A DNA stretch of 64,000 nt from NCBI RefSeq assembly GCF_019925205.1, contig NW_026869896.1, positions 3,224,001 through 3,288,000 on the forward strand, written 5' to 3'. Source of the DNA: Metopolophium dirhodum (lineage: Eukaryota > Arthropoda > Insecta > Hemiptera > Aphididae). Below the pieces are notes generated by a model. That model saw only the letters and a list, made by a program, of their open reading frames with translations, was not told where the DNA came from and ran no database searches. This document shows positions 38,010 through 52,440 of the stretch, piece by piece (the first letter of the stretch is position 1; the number at the start of each line of letters is the position of its first letter). Position numbers and translations under genes: made by a program.

Positions 38010-41000
38010 TGAAATGATGTACCCCAACAATGAAAAATGTTAATACTAACGTAATAATTGAGTTCAAAATTCTAGTTTTCTGAATATCTAGTTTATTTAT
38101 GGTGGATAAATGTATTTTCAATTGTCTGAAGTCTTATTTTACAACAACTTATGTTTTTTTTTTAATTTGAAATGATGTACCCCAACAATGAATATGTTAA
38201 TATCAACGTATTAATTGACTCCTAAATTCTAGTTTTTTGAATATCTAGTTTATGTATAGTGGATAAATGTGTTTGCAATTGTCTGAAGTCTTATTCATCA
38301 ACATATTATGTTTTTTTTTTAATTTGAAATGATGTACCCCAACAATGAAGAACGTTTATATTAACGTAATTATTGAGTTCTAAATTCTAGTTTTGGGTTC
38401 AACTAATCTATCTATAGGTGACTAATGTATTTGCAGTTGACTAAAGAATTATTCATCAACAAATTATGTTTTTTTTTAATTTGAAATGATGTACCCCAAC
38501 AATGAATATGTTAATATCAACGTATTTATTGACTTTTAAATTCTAGTTTTGCGTACAACTAATCTATCTATAGGTGACTAATGTATTTGCAATTGACTAA
38601 AGTCTTATTCATCAACTTAATATGTTTTTTATAAATTTGAAATTATGTAACCCAAGACAAAAAAATGTTCATATAAGCGTTAATATTGAGTTCTAAATTC
38701 TAGTTTTCTGATCATGTAGTTTATGTATAGTGGATAAATGTATTTTCAATTGTCTGAAGTCTTATTCAACAACATATTATGTTTTTTTTTTAATTTGAAA
38801 TGATGTACCCCAACAATGAAAAATGTTAATATCAACGTATTTATTGACTTCTAAATTCTAGTTTTCTGATCATCTAGTTTATGTATAGTGGATAAATGTA
38901 TTTTCAATTGTCTGAAGTCTTATTCAACAACATATTATGTTTTTTTTTTAATTTGAAATGATGTACCCCAACAATGAAAAATGTTAATATCAACGTATTT
39001 ATTGACTTCTAAATTCTAGTTTTGCGTACAACTCATCTATCTATAGGTGAGTAATGTATTTGCAATTGTCTGAAGTCTTATTCAACAACAACTTATGTGT
39101 TTTTTTTATTTGAAATGATTTACCCCATCAATGAAAAATGTTAATACTAACGTAATAATTGAGTTCTAAATTCTAGTTTTTTGAATATCTAGTTTATGTA
39201 TAGTGGATAAATGTGTTTGCAATTGTCTGAAGTCTTATTCATCAACATATTATGTTTTTTTTTAATTTGAAATGATGTACCCAAACAATGAATAACGTTA
39301 ATATTAACGTAATAATTAAGTTCTAAATTCTAGTTTTGGGTTCAACTAATCTATCTATAGGTGACCAATGTATTTGCAGTTGACTAAAGACTTATTCATC
39401 AACAAATTATGTTTTTTTTTAATTTGAAATGATGTACCCCAACAATGAATATGTTAATATCAACGTATTTATTGACTTCTAAATTCTAGTTTTGCGTACA
39501 ACTAATCTATCTATAGGTGAGTAATGTATTTGCAATTGTCTGAAGTCTTATTCAACAACAACTTATGTGTTTTTTTTATTTGAAATGATTTACCCCATCA
39601 ATGAAAAATGTTAATACTAACGTAATAATTGAGTTCTAAATTCTAGTTTTTTGAATATCTAGTTTATGTATAGTGGATAAATGTGTTTGCAATTGTCTGA
39701 AGTCTTATTCATCAACATATTATGTTTTTTTTTTAATTTGAAATGATGTACCCCAACAATGAAAAATGTTAATACTAACGTAATAATTGAGTTCAAAATT
39801 CTAGTTTTCTGAATATCTAGTTTATTTATGGTGGATAAATGTATTTTCAATTGTCTGAAGTCTTATTTTACAACAACTTATGTTTTTTTTTTAATTTGAA
39901 ATGATGTACCCCAACAATGAATATGTTAATATCAACGTATTAATTGACTCCTAAATTCTAGTTTTTTGAATATCTAGTTTATGTATAGTGGATAAATGTG
40001 TTTGCAATTGTCTGAAGTCTTATTCATCAACATATTATGTTTTTTTTTTAATTTGAAATGATGTACCCCAACAATGAAGAACGTTTATATTAACGTAATT
40101 ATTGAGTTCTAAATTCTAGTTTTGGGTTCAACTAATCTATCTATAGGTGACTAATGTATTTGCAGTTGACTAAAGAATTATTCATCAACAAATTATGTTT
40201 TTTTTTAATTTGAAATGATGTACCCCAACAATGAATATGTTAATATCAACGTATTTATTGACTTCTAAATTCTAGTTTTGCGTACAACTAATCTATCTAT
40301 AGGTGACTAATGTATTTGCAATTGACTAAAGTCTTATTCATCAACTTAATATGTTTTTTATAAATTTGAAATTATGTAACCCAAGACAAAAAAATGTTCA
40401 TATAAGCGTTAATATTGAGTTCTAAATTCTAGTTTTCTGATCATGTAGTTTATGTATAGTGGATAAATGTATTTTCAATTGTCTGAAGTCTTATTCAACA
40501 ACATATTATGTTTTTTTTTTTAATTTGAAATGATGTACCCCAACAATGAAAAATGTTAATATCAACGTATTTATTGACTTCTAAATTCTAGTTTTCTGAT
40601 CATCTAGTTTATGTATAGTGGATAAATGTATTTTCAATTGTCTGAAGTCTTATTCAACAACATATTATGTTTTTTTTGAATTTGAAATGATGTACCCCAA
40701 CAATGAAAAATGTTAATATCAACGTATTTATTGACTTCTAAATTCTAGTTTTGCGTACAACTCATCTATCTATAGGTGAGTAATGTATTTGCAATTGTCT
40801 GAAGTCTTATTCAACAACAACTTATGTGTTTTTTTTATTTGAAATGATTTACCCCATCAATGAAAAATGTTAATACTAACGTAATAATTGAGTTCTAAAT
40901 TCTAGTTTTTTGAATATCTAGTTTATGTATAGTGGATAAATGTGTTTGCAATTGTCTGAAGTCTTATTCATCAACATATTATGTTTTTTTTTAATTTGAA

Positions 41001-41430
41001 ATGATGTACCCCAACAATGAATAACGTTAATATTAACGTAATAATTAAGTTCTAAATTCTAGTTTTGGGTTCAACTAATCTATCTATAGGTGACCAATGT
41101 ATTTGCAGTTGACTAAAGACTTATTCATCAACAAATTATGTTTTTTTTTAATTTGAAATGATGTACCCCAACAATGAATATGTTAATATCAACGTATTTA
41201 TTGACTTCTAAATTCTAGTTTTGCGTACAACTAATCTATCTATAGGTGAGTAATGTATTTGCAATTGTCTGAAGTCTTATTCAACAACAACTTATGTGTT
41301 TTTTTTATTTGAAATGATTTACCCCATCAATGAAAAATGTTAATACTAACGTAATAATTGAGTTCTAAATTCTAGTTTTTTGAATATCTAGTTTATGTAT
41401 AGTGGATAAATGTGTTTGCAATTGTCTGAA
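38010..41430 (+). repeat. 11-monomer tandem repeat, 1729 bp, two copies
   Basis: CTAAAGAATTATTC is at 38442 and 40171, GACAAAAAAATG has its A run at 38659 and 40388, and ACAACTCATC is at 39028 and 40757; all are 1729 apart. Differences are few, such as CCAAACAATG near 39281 and TTTTTTTTGAATTTG near 40673. Confidence 0.82.
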
Positions 41431-41846
41431 GTCTTATTCATCAACATATTATGTTTTTTTTTTAATTTGAAATGATGTACCCCAACAATGAATATGTTAA
41501 TATCAACGTATTTATTGACTTCTAAATTCTAGTTTTGCGTACAACTAATCTATCTATAGGTGACTAATGTATTTGCAATTGACTAAAGTCTTATTCATCA
41601 ACTTAATATGTTTTTTATAAATTTGAAATTATGTAACCCAAGACTAAAAAATGTTCATATAAACGTTAATATTGAGTTCTAAATTCTAGTTTTCTGATCA
41701 TGTAGTTTATGTATAGTGGATAAATGTATTTTCAATTGTCTGCAGTCTTATTCAACAACAACTTATGTTTTTTTTTAATTTGAAATGATGTACCCCAACA
41801 ATGAAAAAGGTTAATACTAACGTAATAATTGAGTTCAAAATTCTAG

Positions 41847-42003
41847 TTTTCTGAATATCTAGTTTATTTATGGTGGATAAATGTATTTTCAATTGTCTGA
41901 AGTCTTATTTAAAAACAACTTATGTTTTTTATTAAATTTGAAATGATGTACCCCAACAATGAATATGTTAATATCAACGTATTTATTGACTTCTAAATTC
42001 TAG
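41847..42003 (+). repeat. Monomer with AAAAACAACTT and TTTTTTATTAAATTTG
   Basis: This 157-bp B-type copy has GTCTTATTTAAAAACAAC and a T-tract broken as TTTTTTATTAAATTTG. The form is absent from the first 41 kb in my reading and recurs near 42.7, 44.3, 47.3, 53.9, 56.9, 58.3, 60.3 and 63.0 kb. A related TTTTTTATTTAATTTG occurs near 48.84 kb. It is a clear marker of the right third of the array. Confidence 0.85.
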
Positions 42004-43733
42004 TTTTGCGTACAACTAATCTATCTATAGGTGAGTAATGTATTTGCAATTGTCTGAAGTCTTATTCAACAACAACTTATGTGTTTTTTTTATTTGAAAT
42101 GATTTACCCCATCAATGAAAAATGTTAATACTAACGTAATAATTGAGTTCTAAATTCTAGTTTTTTGAATATCTAGTTTATGTATAGTGGTTAAATGTGT
42201 TTGCAATTGTCTGAAGTCTTATTCATCAACATATTATGTTTTTTTTTTAATTTGAAATGATGTACCCCAACAATGAATATGTTAATATCAACGTATTTAT
42301 TGACTTCTAAATTCTAGTTTTGCGTACAACTAATCTATCTATAGGTGACTAATGTATTTGCAATTGACTAAAGTCTTATTCATCAACTTAATATGTTTTT
42401 TATAAATTTGAAATTATGTAACCCAAGACTAAAAAATGTTCATATAAGCGTTAATATTGAGTTCTAAATTCTAGTTTTCTGATCATGTAGTTTATGTATA
42501 GTGGATAAATGTATTTTCAATTGTCTGAAGTCTTATTCAACAACATATTATTTTTTTTTTTTAATTTGAAATGATGTACCCCAACAATGAAAAAGGTTAA
42601 TACTAACGTAATAATTTAGTTCAAAATTCTAGTTTTCTGAATATCTAGTTTATTTATGGTGGATAAATGTATTTTCAATTGTCTGAAGTCTTATTTAAAA
42701 ACAACTTATGTTTTTTATTAAATTTGAAATGATGTACCCCAACAATGAATATGTTAATATCAACGTATTTATTGACTTCTAAATTCTAGTTTTGCGTACA
42801 ACTAATCTATCTATAGGTGAGTAATGTATTTGCAATTGTCTGAAGTCTTATTCATCAACATATTATGTTTTTTTTTTTAATTTGAAATGATGTACCCCAA
42901 CAATGATTAATTTTAATACTAACGTAATAATTGAGTTCAAAATTCTAGTTTTCTGAATATCTAGTTTATTTATGGTGGATAAATGTGTTTGCAATTGTCT
43001 GAAGTCTTATTCATCAACATATTTTTTTTTTTTTTTTAATTTGAAATGATGTACCCCAACAATGAATAACGTTAATATTTACGTAATTATTGAGTTCTAA
43101 ATTCTAGTTTTGGGTTCAACTAATCTTTCTATAGGTGACTAATGTATTTGCAATTGACTAAAGTCTTATTCATCAACTTAATATGTTTTTTATAAATTTG
43201 AAATTATGTAACCCAAGACTAAAAAATGTTCATATAAACGTTAATATTGAGTTCTAAATTCTAGTTTTCTGATCATGTAGTTTATGTATAGTGGATAAAT
43301 GTATTTTCAATTGTCTGCAGTCTTATTCAACAACAACTTATGTTTTTTTTTAATTTGAAATGATGTACCCCAACAATGAAAATGTTAATATCAACGTATT
43401 TATTGACTTCTAAATTCTAGTTTTCTGATCATCTAGTTTATGTATAGTGGATAAATGTGTTTGCAATTGTCTGAAGTCTTATTCATCAACATATTATGTT
43501 TTTTTTTAATTTGAAATGATGTACTCCAACAATGAATAACGTTAATATTAACGTCATAATTAAGTTCTAAATTCTAGTTTTGGGTTCAACTAATCTATCT
43601 ATAGGTGACCAATGTATTTGCAGTTGACTAAAGACTTATTCATCAACAAATTATGTTTTTTTTTAATTTGAAATGATGTACCCCAACAATGAATATGTTA
43701 ATATCAACGTATTTATTGACTTCTAAATTCTAG

Positions 43734-43889
43734 TTTTGCGTACAACTAATCTATCTATAGGTGAGTAATGTATTTGCAATTGTCTGAAGTCTTATTCAAC
43801 AACAACTTATGTGTTTTTTTTATTTGAAATGATTTACCCCAACAATGAATATGTTAATATCAACGTATTTATTGACTTCTAAATTCTAG
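43734..43889 (+). repeat. Chimeric monomer at a higher-order block junction
   Basis: This 156-bp copy begins as the GCGTAC / ACTTATGTGTTTTTTT class up to GATTTACCCCA, then continues ACAATGAATATGTTAATATC instead of that class's TCAATGAAAAATG. The switch near 43840 is where the match between 42.9 to 43.8 kb and 45.7 to 46.6 kb (offset about 2828) ends, so it looks like a recombination junction. Confidence 0.75.
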
Positions 43890-44389
43890 TTTTGCGTACA
43901 ACTAATCTATCTATAGGTGACTAATGTATTTGCAATTGACTAAAGTCTTATTCATCAACTTAATATGTTTTTTATAAATTTGAAATTATGTAACCCAAGA
44001 CTAAAAAATGTTCATATAAGCGTTAATATTGAGTTCTAAATTCTAGTTTTCTGATCATGTAGTTTATGTATAGTGGATAAATGTATTTTCAATTGTCTGA
44101 AGTCTTATTCAACAACATATTATGTTTTTTTTTTAATTTGAAATGATGTACCCCAACAATGAAAAAGGTTAATACTAACGTAATAATTGAGTTCAAAATT
44201 CTAGTTTTCTGAATATCTAGTTTATTTATGGTGGATAAATGTATTTTCAATTGTCTGAAGTCTTATTTAAAAACAACTTATGTTTTTTATTAAATTTGAA
44301 ATGATGTACCCCAACAATGAATATGTTAATATCAACGTATTTATTGACTTCTAAATTCTAGTTTTGCGTACAACTAATCTATCTATAGG

Positions 44390-45530
44390 TGACTAATGTA
44401 TTTGCAATTGACTAAAGTCTTATTCATCAACTTAATATGTTTTTTATAAATTTGAAATTATGTAACCCAAGACAAAAAAATGTTCATATAAGCGTTAATA
44501 TTGAGTTCTAAATTCTAGTTTTCTGATCATGTAGTTTATGTATAGTGGATAAATGTATTTTCAATTGTCTGAAGTCTTATTCAACAACATATTATGTTTT
44601 TTTTTTAATTTGAAATGATGTACCCCAACAATGAAAAATGTTAATATCAACGTATTTATTGACTTCTAAATTCTAGTTTTCTGATCATCTAGTTTATGTA
44701 TAGTGGATAAATGTATTTTCAATTGTCTGAAGTCTTATTCAACAACATATTATGTTTTTTTTTTAATTTGAAATGATGTACCCCAACAATGAAAAATGTT
44801 AATATCAACGTATTTATTGACTTCTAAATTCTAGTTTTGCGTACAACTCATCTATCTATAGGTGAGTAATGTATTTGCAATTGTCTGAAGTCTTATTCAA
44901 CAACAACTTATGTGTTTTTTTTATTTGAAATGATTTACCCCATCAATGAAAAATGTTAATACTAACGTAATAATTGAGTTCTAAATTCTAGTTTTTTGAA
45001 TATCTAGTTTATGTATAGTGGATAAATGTGTTTGCAATTGTCTGAAGTCTTATTCATCAACATATTATGTTTTTTTTTAATTTGAAATGATGTACCCCAA
45101 CAATGAATAACGTTAATATTAACGTAATAATTAAGTTCTAAATTCTAGTTTTGGGTTCAACTAATCTATCTATAGGTGACCAATGTATTTGCAGTTGACT
45201 AAAGACTTATTCATCAACAAATTATGTTTTTTTTTAATTTGAAATGATGTACCCCAACAATGAATATGTTAATATCAACGTATTTATTGACTTCTAAATT
45301 CTAGTTTTGCGTACAACTAATCTATCTATAGGTGAGTAATGTATTTGCAATTGTCTGAAGTCTTATTCAACAACAACTTATGTGTTTTTTTTATTTGAAA
45401 TGATTTACCCCATCAATGAAAAATGTTAATACTAACGTAATAATTGAGTTCTAAATTCTAGTTTTTTGAATATCTAGTTTATGTATAGTGGTTAAATGTG
45501 TTTGCAATTGTCTGAAGTCTTATTCATCAA
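44390..45530 (+). repeat. Copy of ~40.3 to 41.45 kb at offset 4086 (26 monomers)
   Basis: GACAAAAAAATG has its A run at 40388 and 44474, and ACAACTCATC is at 40757 and 44843; both are 4086 apart. The match ends near 45.53 kb, where a TATTTTG variant and a CCCCGACAATG palindrome monomer begin. Confidence 0.78.
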
Positions 45531-45699
45531 CATATTTTGTTTTTTTTTTAATTTGAAATGATGTACCCCGACAATGAATAACGTTAATATTAACGTTATT
45601 ATTGAGTTCTAAATTCTAGTTTTGGGTTCAACTAATCTATCTATAGGTGACTAATGTATTTGCAGTTGACTAAAGACTTATTCATCAACAAATTATGTT

Positions 45700-46650
45700 T
45701 TTTTTTAATTTGAAATGATGTACCCCAACAATGATTAATTTTAATACTAACGTAATAATTGAGTTCAAAATTCTAGTTTTCTGAATATCTAGTTTATTTA
45801 TGGTGGATAAATGTGTTTGCAAGTGTCTGAAGTCTTATTCATCAACATATTTTTTTTTTTTTTTTAATTTGAAATGATGTACCCCAACAATGAATAACGT
45901 TAATATTTACGTAATTACTGAGTTCTAAATTCTAGTTTTGGGTTCAACTAATCTATCTATAGGTGACTAATGTATTTGCAATTGACTAAAGTCTTATTCA
46001 TCAACTTAATATGTTTTTTATAAATTTGAAATTATGTAACCCAAGACTAAAAAATGTTCATATAAACGTTAATATTGAGTTCTAAATTCTAGTTTTCTGA
46101 TCATGTAGTTTATGTATAGTGGATAAATGTATTTTCAATTGTCTGCAGTCTTATTCAACAACAACTTATGTTTTTTTTTAATTTGAAATGATGTACCCCA
46201 ACAATGAAAATGTTAATATCAACGTATTTATTGACTTCTAAATTCTAGTTTTCTGATCATCTAGTTTATGTATAGTGGATAAATGTGTTTGCAATCGTCT
46301 GAAGTCTTATTCATCAACATATTATGTTTTTTTTTAATTTGAAATGATGTACCCCAACAATGAATAACGTTAATATTAACGTAATAATTAAGTTCTAAAT
46401 TCTAGTTTTGGGTTCAACTAATCTATCTATAGGTGACCAATGTATTTGCAGTTGACTAAAGACTTATTCATCAACAAATTATGTTTTTTTTTAATTTGAA
46501 ATGATGTACCCCAACAATGAATATGTTAATATCAACGTATTTATTGACTTCTATATTCTAGTTTTGCGTACAACTAATCTATCTATAGGTGAGTAATGTA
46601 TTTGCAATTGTCTGAAGTCTTATTCAACAACAACTTATGTGTTTTTTTTA
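45700..46650 (+). repeat. Copy of ~42.88 to 43.84 kb at offset 2828 (18 monomers)
   Basis: The T16 run is at 43022 and 45850, preceded by the ATTAATTTTAATACTAACG monomer in both. The match ends where the chimeric monomer switches near 43840. A T16 monomer with similar flanks also stands at 37362. Confidence 0.75.
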
Positions 46651-47850
46651 TTTGAAATGATTTACCCCATCAATGAAAAATGTTAATACTAACGTAATAA
46701 TTGACTTCTAAATTCTAGTTTTATGAATATCTAGTTTATGTACAGTGGATAAATGTGTTTGCAATTGTCTGAAGTCTTATTCATCAACATATTATGTTTT
46801 TTTTTTAATTTGAAATGATGTACCCCAACAATGAATATGTTAATATCAACGTATTTATTGACTTCTAAATTCTAGTTTTGCGTACAACTAATCTATCTAT
46901 AGGTGACTAATGTATTTGCAATTGACTAAAGTCTTATTCATCAACTTAATATGTTTTTTATAAATTTGAAATTATGTAACCCAAGACTAAAAAATGTTCA
47001 TATAAGCGTTAATATTGAGTTCTAAATTCTAGTTTTCTGATCATGTAGTTTATGTATAGTGGATAAATGTATTTTCAATTGTCTGAAGTCTTATTCAACA
47101 ACATATTATGTTTTTTTTTTAATTTGAAATGATGTACCCCAACAATGAAAAAGGTTAATACTAACGTAATAATTGAGTTCAAAATTCTAGTTTTCTGAAT
47201 ATCTAGTTTATTAATGGTGGATAAATGTATTTTCAATTGTCTGAAGTCTTATTTAAAAACAACTTATGTTTTTTATTAAATTTGAAATGATGTACCCCAA
47301 CAATGAATATGTTAATATCAACGTATTTATTGACTTCTATATTCTAGTTTTGCGTACAACTAATCTATCTATAGGTGAGTAATGTATTTGCAATTGTCTG
47401 AAGTCTTATTCAACAACAACTTATGTGTTTTTTTTATTTGAAATGATTTACCCCATCAATGAAAAATGTTAATACTAACGTAATAATTGAGTTCTAAATT
47501 CTAGTTTTATGAATATCTAGTTTATGTACAGTGGATAAATGTGTTTGCAATTGTCTGAAGTCTTATTCATCAACATATTATGTTTTTTTTTTAATTTGAA
47601 ATGATGTACCCCAACAATGAATATGTTAATATCAACGTATTTATTGACTTCTAAATTCTAGTTTTGCGTACAACTAATCTATCTATAGGTGACTAATGTA
47701 TTTGCAATTGACTAAAGTCTTATTCATCAACTTAATATGTTTTTTATAAATTTGAAATTATGTAACCCAAGACTAAAAAATGTTCATATAAGCGTTAATA
47801 TTGAGTTCTAAATTCTAGTTTTCTGATCATGTAGTTTATGTAAAGTGGAT
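46500..47850 (+). repeat. 5-monomer duplication, offset 786
   Basis: GTTTATGTACAGTGG has its TACAG at 46741 and 47527, with CTATATTCTAG (for CTAAATTCTAG) and TTTTATGAATATC beside it in both copies. The offset is 786, five monomers, the smallest duplicated step found here. Confidence 0.78.
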
Positions 47851-49359
47851 AAATGTATTTGCAATTGTTTGAAGTCTTATTCAACAACAACTTATGTTTT
47901 TTTTTTAATTTGAAATGATGTACCCCAACAATGAATAACGTTAATATTAACGTAATAATTAAGTTCTAAATTCTAGTTTTGGGTTCAACTAATCTATCTA
48001 TAGGTGACCAATGTATTTGCAGTTGACTAAAGACTTATTCATCAACAAATTATGTTTTTTTTTAATTTGAAATGATGTACCCCAACAATGAATATGTTAA
48101 TATCAACGTATTAATTGACTTCTAAATTCTAGTTTTGCGTACAACTAATCTATCTAAAGGTGAGTAATGTATTTGCAATTGTCTGAAGTCTTATTCAACA
48201 ACAACTTATGTGTTTTTTTTATTTGAAATGATTTACCCCATCAATGAAAAATGTTAATACTAACGTAATAATTGATTCTAAATTCTAGTTTTTTGAATAT
48301 CTAGTTTATATATAGTGGATAAATGTGTTTGCAATTGTCTGAAGTCTTATTCATCAACATATTATGTTTTTTTTTTAATTTGAAATGATGTACCCCGACA
48401 ATGAATAACGTTAATATTAACGTTATTATTGAGTTCTAAATTCTAGTTTTGGGTTCAACTAATCTATCTATAGGTGACTAATGTATTTGCAGTTGACTAA
48501 AGTCTTATTCATCAACTTAATATGTTTTTTATAAATTTGAAATTATGTAACCCAAGACTAAAAAATGTTCATATAAGCGTTAATATTGAGTTCTAAATTC
48601 TAGTTTTCTGATCATGTAGTTTATGTATAGTGGATAAATGTATTTTCAATTGTCTGAAGTCTTATTCAACAACAACTTATGTTTTTTTTTTAATTTGAAA
48701 TGATAGACCCCAACAATGATTAATTTTAATACTAACGTAATAATTGAGTTCTAAATTCTAGTTTTCTGAATATCTAGTTAATTTATGGTGGATAAATGTA
48801 TTTTCAACTGTCTGAAGTCTTATTTAAAAACAACTTATGTTTTTTATTTAATTTGAAATGATGTACCCCAACAATGAATAACGTTAATATTTACGTAATT
48901 ATTGAGTTCTAAATTCTAGTTTTGGGTTCAACTAATCTATCTATAGGTGACTAATGTATTTGCAATTGACTAAAGTCTTATTCATCAACTTAATATGTTT
49001 TTTATAAATTTGAAATTATGTAACCCAAGACTAAAAAATGTTCATATAAGCGTTAATATTGAGTTCTAAATTCTAGTTTTCTGATCATGTAGTTTATGTA
49101 TAGTGGATAAATGTATTTTCAATTGTCTGCAGTCTTATTCAACAACAACTTATGTTTTTTTTTAATTTGAAATGATGTACCCCAACAATGAAAATGTTAA
49201 TATCAACGTATTTATTGACTTCTAAATTCTAGTTTTCTGATCATCTAGTTTATGTATAGTGGATAAATGTGTTTGCAATTGTCTGAAGTCTTATTCATCA
49301 ACATATTATGTTGTTTTTTAATTTGAAATGATGTACCCCAACAATGAATAACGTTAATT

Positions 49360-52300
49360 TTAACGTAATAATTAAGTTCTAAATTCTAGTTTTGGGTTCA
49401 ACTATTCTATCTATAGGTGACCAATGTATTTGCAATTGTCTGAAGTCTTATTCGTCAACAAATTATGTTTTTTTTTAATTTGAAATGATGTACTCCAACA
49501 CTGAAAATGTTAATATCAACGTATTTATTGACTTCTAAATTCTAGTTTTCTGAACATCTAGTTTATGTATAGTGGATAAATGTGTTTGCAATTGTCTGAA
49601 GCCTTATTCGTCAACAAATTATGTTTTTTTTTTCAATTTGAAATGATATACCCCAACAATGAAAATGTTAATATCAACGTATTTATTGACTTCTAAATTC
49701 TAGTTTTTTGAACATCTAGTTAATTTATAGTGGATAAATGTATTTGCAATTGTCTGAAGTCTTAATCAACAACAATTTATGTTTTTTTTTTTAATTTGAA
49801 ATGATGTACCCCAACAATGAATATGTTAATATCAACGTATTTATTGACTTCTAAATTCTAGTTTTCTGATCATCTAGTTTATGTTAAGTGGATAAATGTA
49901 TTTGCAATTGTTTGAAGTCTTATTTAACAACAACTTATGTGTTTTTTTTATTTGATATGATTTACCCCATCAATGAAAAATGTTAATACTAACGTAATAA
50001 TTGATTCTAAATTCTAGTTTTTTGAATATCTAGTTTATGTATAGTGGATAAATGTGTTTGCAATTGTCTGAAGTCTTATTCATCAACATATTATGTTTTT
50101 TTTTTAATTTGAAATGATGTACCCCGACAATGAATAACGTTAATATTAACGTTATTATTGAGTTCTAAATTCTAGTTTTGGGTTCAACTAATCTATCTAT
50201 AGGTGACTAATGTATTTGCAGTTGACTAAAGACTTATTCATCAACAAATTATGTTTTTTTTTAATTTGAAATGATGTACCCCAACAATGAATATGTTAAT
50301 ATCAACGTATTTATTGACTTCTAAATTCTAGTTTTGCGTACAACTAATCTATCTATAGGTGACTAATGTATTTGTAATTGACTAAAGTCTTATTCATCAA
50401 CTTAATATGTTTTTTTATAAATTTGAAATTATGTAACCCAAGACTAAAAAATGTTCATATAAGCGTTAATATTGAGTTCTAAATTCTAGTTTTCTGATCA
50501 TGTAGTTTATGTATAGTGGATAAATGTATTTTCAATTGTCTGAAGTCTTATTTTACAACAACTTATGTTTTTTTTTTAATTTGAAATGATGTACCCCAAC
50601 AATGAATATGTTAATATCAAAGTATTAATTGACTTCTAAATTCTAGTTTTGCGTACAACTAATCTATCTAAAGGTGAGTAATGTATTTGCAATTGTCTGA
50701 AGTCTTATTCAACAACAACTTATGTGTTTTTTTTATTTGAAATGATTTACCCCATCAATGAAAAATATTAATACTAACGTAATAATTAAGTTCTAAATTC
50801 TAGTTTTGGGTTCAACTATTCTATCTATAGGTGACCAATGTATTTGCAATTGTCTGAAGTCTTATTCGTCAACAAATTATGTTTTTTTTTAATTTGAAAT
50901 GATGTACTCCAACAATGAAAATGTTAATATCAACGTATTTATTGACTTCTAAATTCTAGTTTTCTGATCATCTAGTTTATGTATAGTGGATAAATGTGTT
51001 TGCAATTGTCTGAAGCCTTATTCGTCAACAAATTATGTTTTTTTTTTCAATTTGAAATGATATACCCCAACAATGAAAATGTTAATATCAACGTATTTAT
51101 TGACTTCTAAATTCTAGTTTTTTGAACATCTAGTTAATTTATAGTGGATAAATGTATTTGCAATTGTCTGAAGTCTTAATCAACAACAATTTATGTTTTT
51201 TTTTTTAATTTGAAATGATGTACCCCAACAATGAATATGTTAATATCAACGTATTTATTGACTTCTAAATTCTAGTTTTCTGATCATCTAGTTTATGTTA
51301 AGTGGATAAATGTATTTGCAATTGTTTGAAGTCTTATTTAACAACAACTTATGTGTTTTTTTTATTTGATATGATTTACCCCATCAATGAAAAATGTTAA
51401 TACTAACGTAATAATTGATTCTAAATTCTAGTTTTTTGAATATCTAGTTTATGTATAGTGGATAAATGTGTTTGCAATTGTCTGAAGTCTTATTCATCAA
51501 CATATTATGTTTTTTTTTTTAATTTGAAATGATGTACCCCGACAATGAATAACGTTAATATTAACGTTATTATTGAGTTCTAAATTCTAGTTTTGGGTTC
51601 AACTAATCTATCTATAGGTGACTAATGTATTTGCAGTTGACTAAAGACTTATTCATCAACAAATTATGTTTTTTTTTAATTTGAAATGATGTACCCCAAC
51701 AATGAATATGTTAATATCAACGTATTTATTAACTTCTAAATTCTAGTTTTGCGTACAACTAATCTATCTATAGGTGACTAATGTATTTGCAATTGACTAA
51801 AGTCTTATTCATCAACTTAATATGTTTTTTTATAAATTTGAAATTATGTAACCCAAGACTAAAAAATGTTCATATAAGCGTTAATATTGAGTTCTAAATT
51901 CTAGTTTTCTGATCATGTAGTTTATGTATAGTGGATAAATGTATTTTCAATTGTCTGAAGTCTTATTTTACAACAACTTATGTTTTTTTTTTTAATTTGA
52001 AATGATGTACCCCAACAATGAATATGTTAATATCAAAGTATTAATTGACTTCTAAATTCTAGTTTTGCGTACAACTAATCTATCTAAAGGTGAGTAATGT
52101 ATTTGCAATTGTCTGAAGTCTTATTCAACAACAACTTATGTGTTTTTTTTATTTGAAATGATTTACCCCATCAATGAAAAATATTAATACTAACGTAATA
52201 ATTAAGTTCTAAATTCTAGTTTTGGGTTCAACTATTCTATCTATAGGTGACCAATGTATTTGCAATTGTCTGAAGTCTTATTCGTCAACAAATTATGTTT

Positions 52301-52440
52301 TTTTTTAATTTGAAATGATGTACTCCAACAATGAAAATGTTAATATCAACGTATTTATTGACTTCTAAATTCTAGTTTTCTGATCATCTAGTTTATGTAT
52401 AGTGGATAAATGTGTTTGCAATTGTCTGAAGCCTTATTCG
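49360..52440 (+). repeat. 9-monomer repeat, 1414 to 1416 bp, chained
   Basis: CAACTATTCTATC has its ACTATT at 49401, 50815 and 52231, and GAAGCCTTATTCG has its GCC at 49601, 51015 and 52431. Offsets are 1414 and 1416, nine monomers. The first copy has GTTGTTTTTTAATTTG near 49310 and CAACACTGAAAATG near 49497, which the others lack. Confidence 0.8.
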
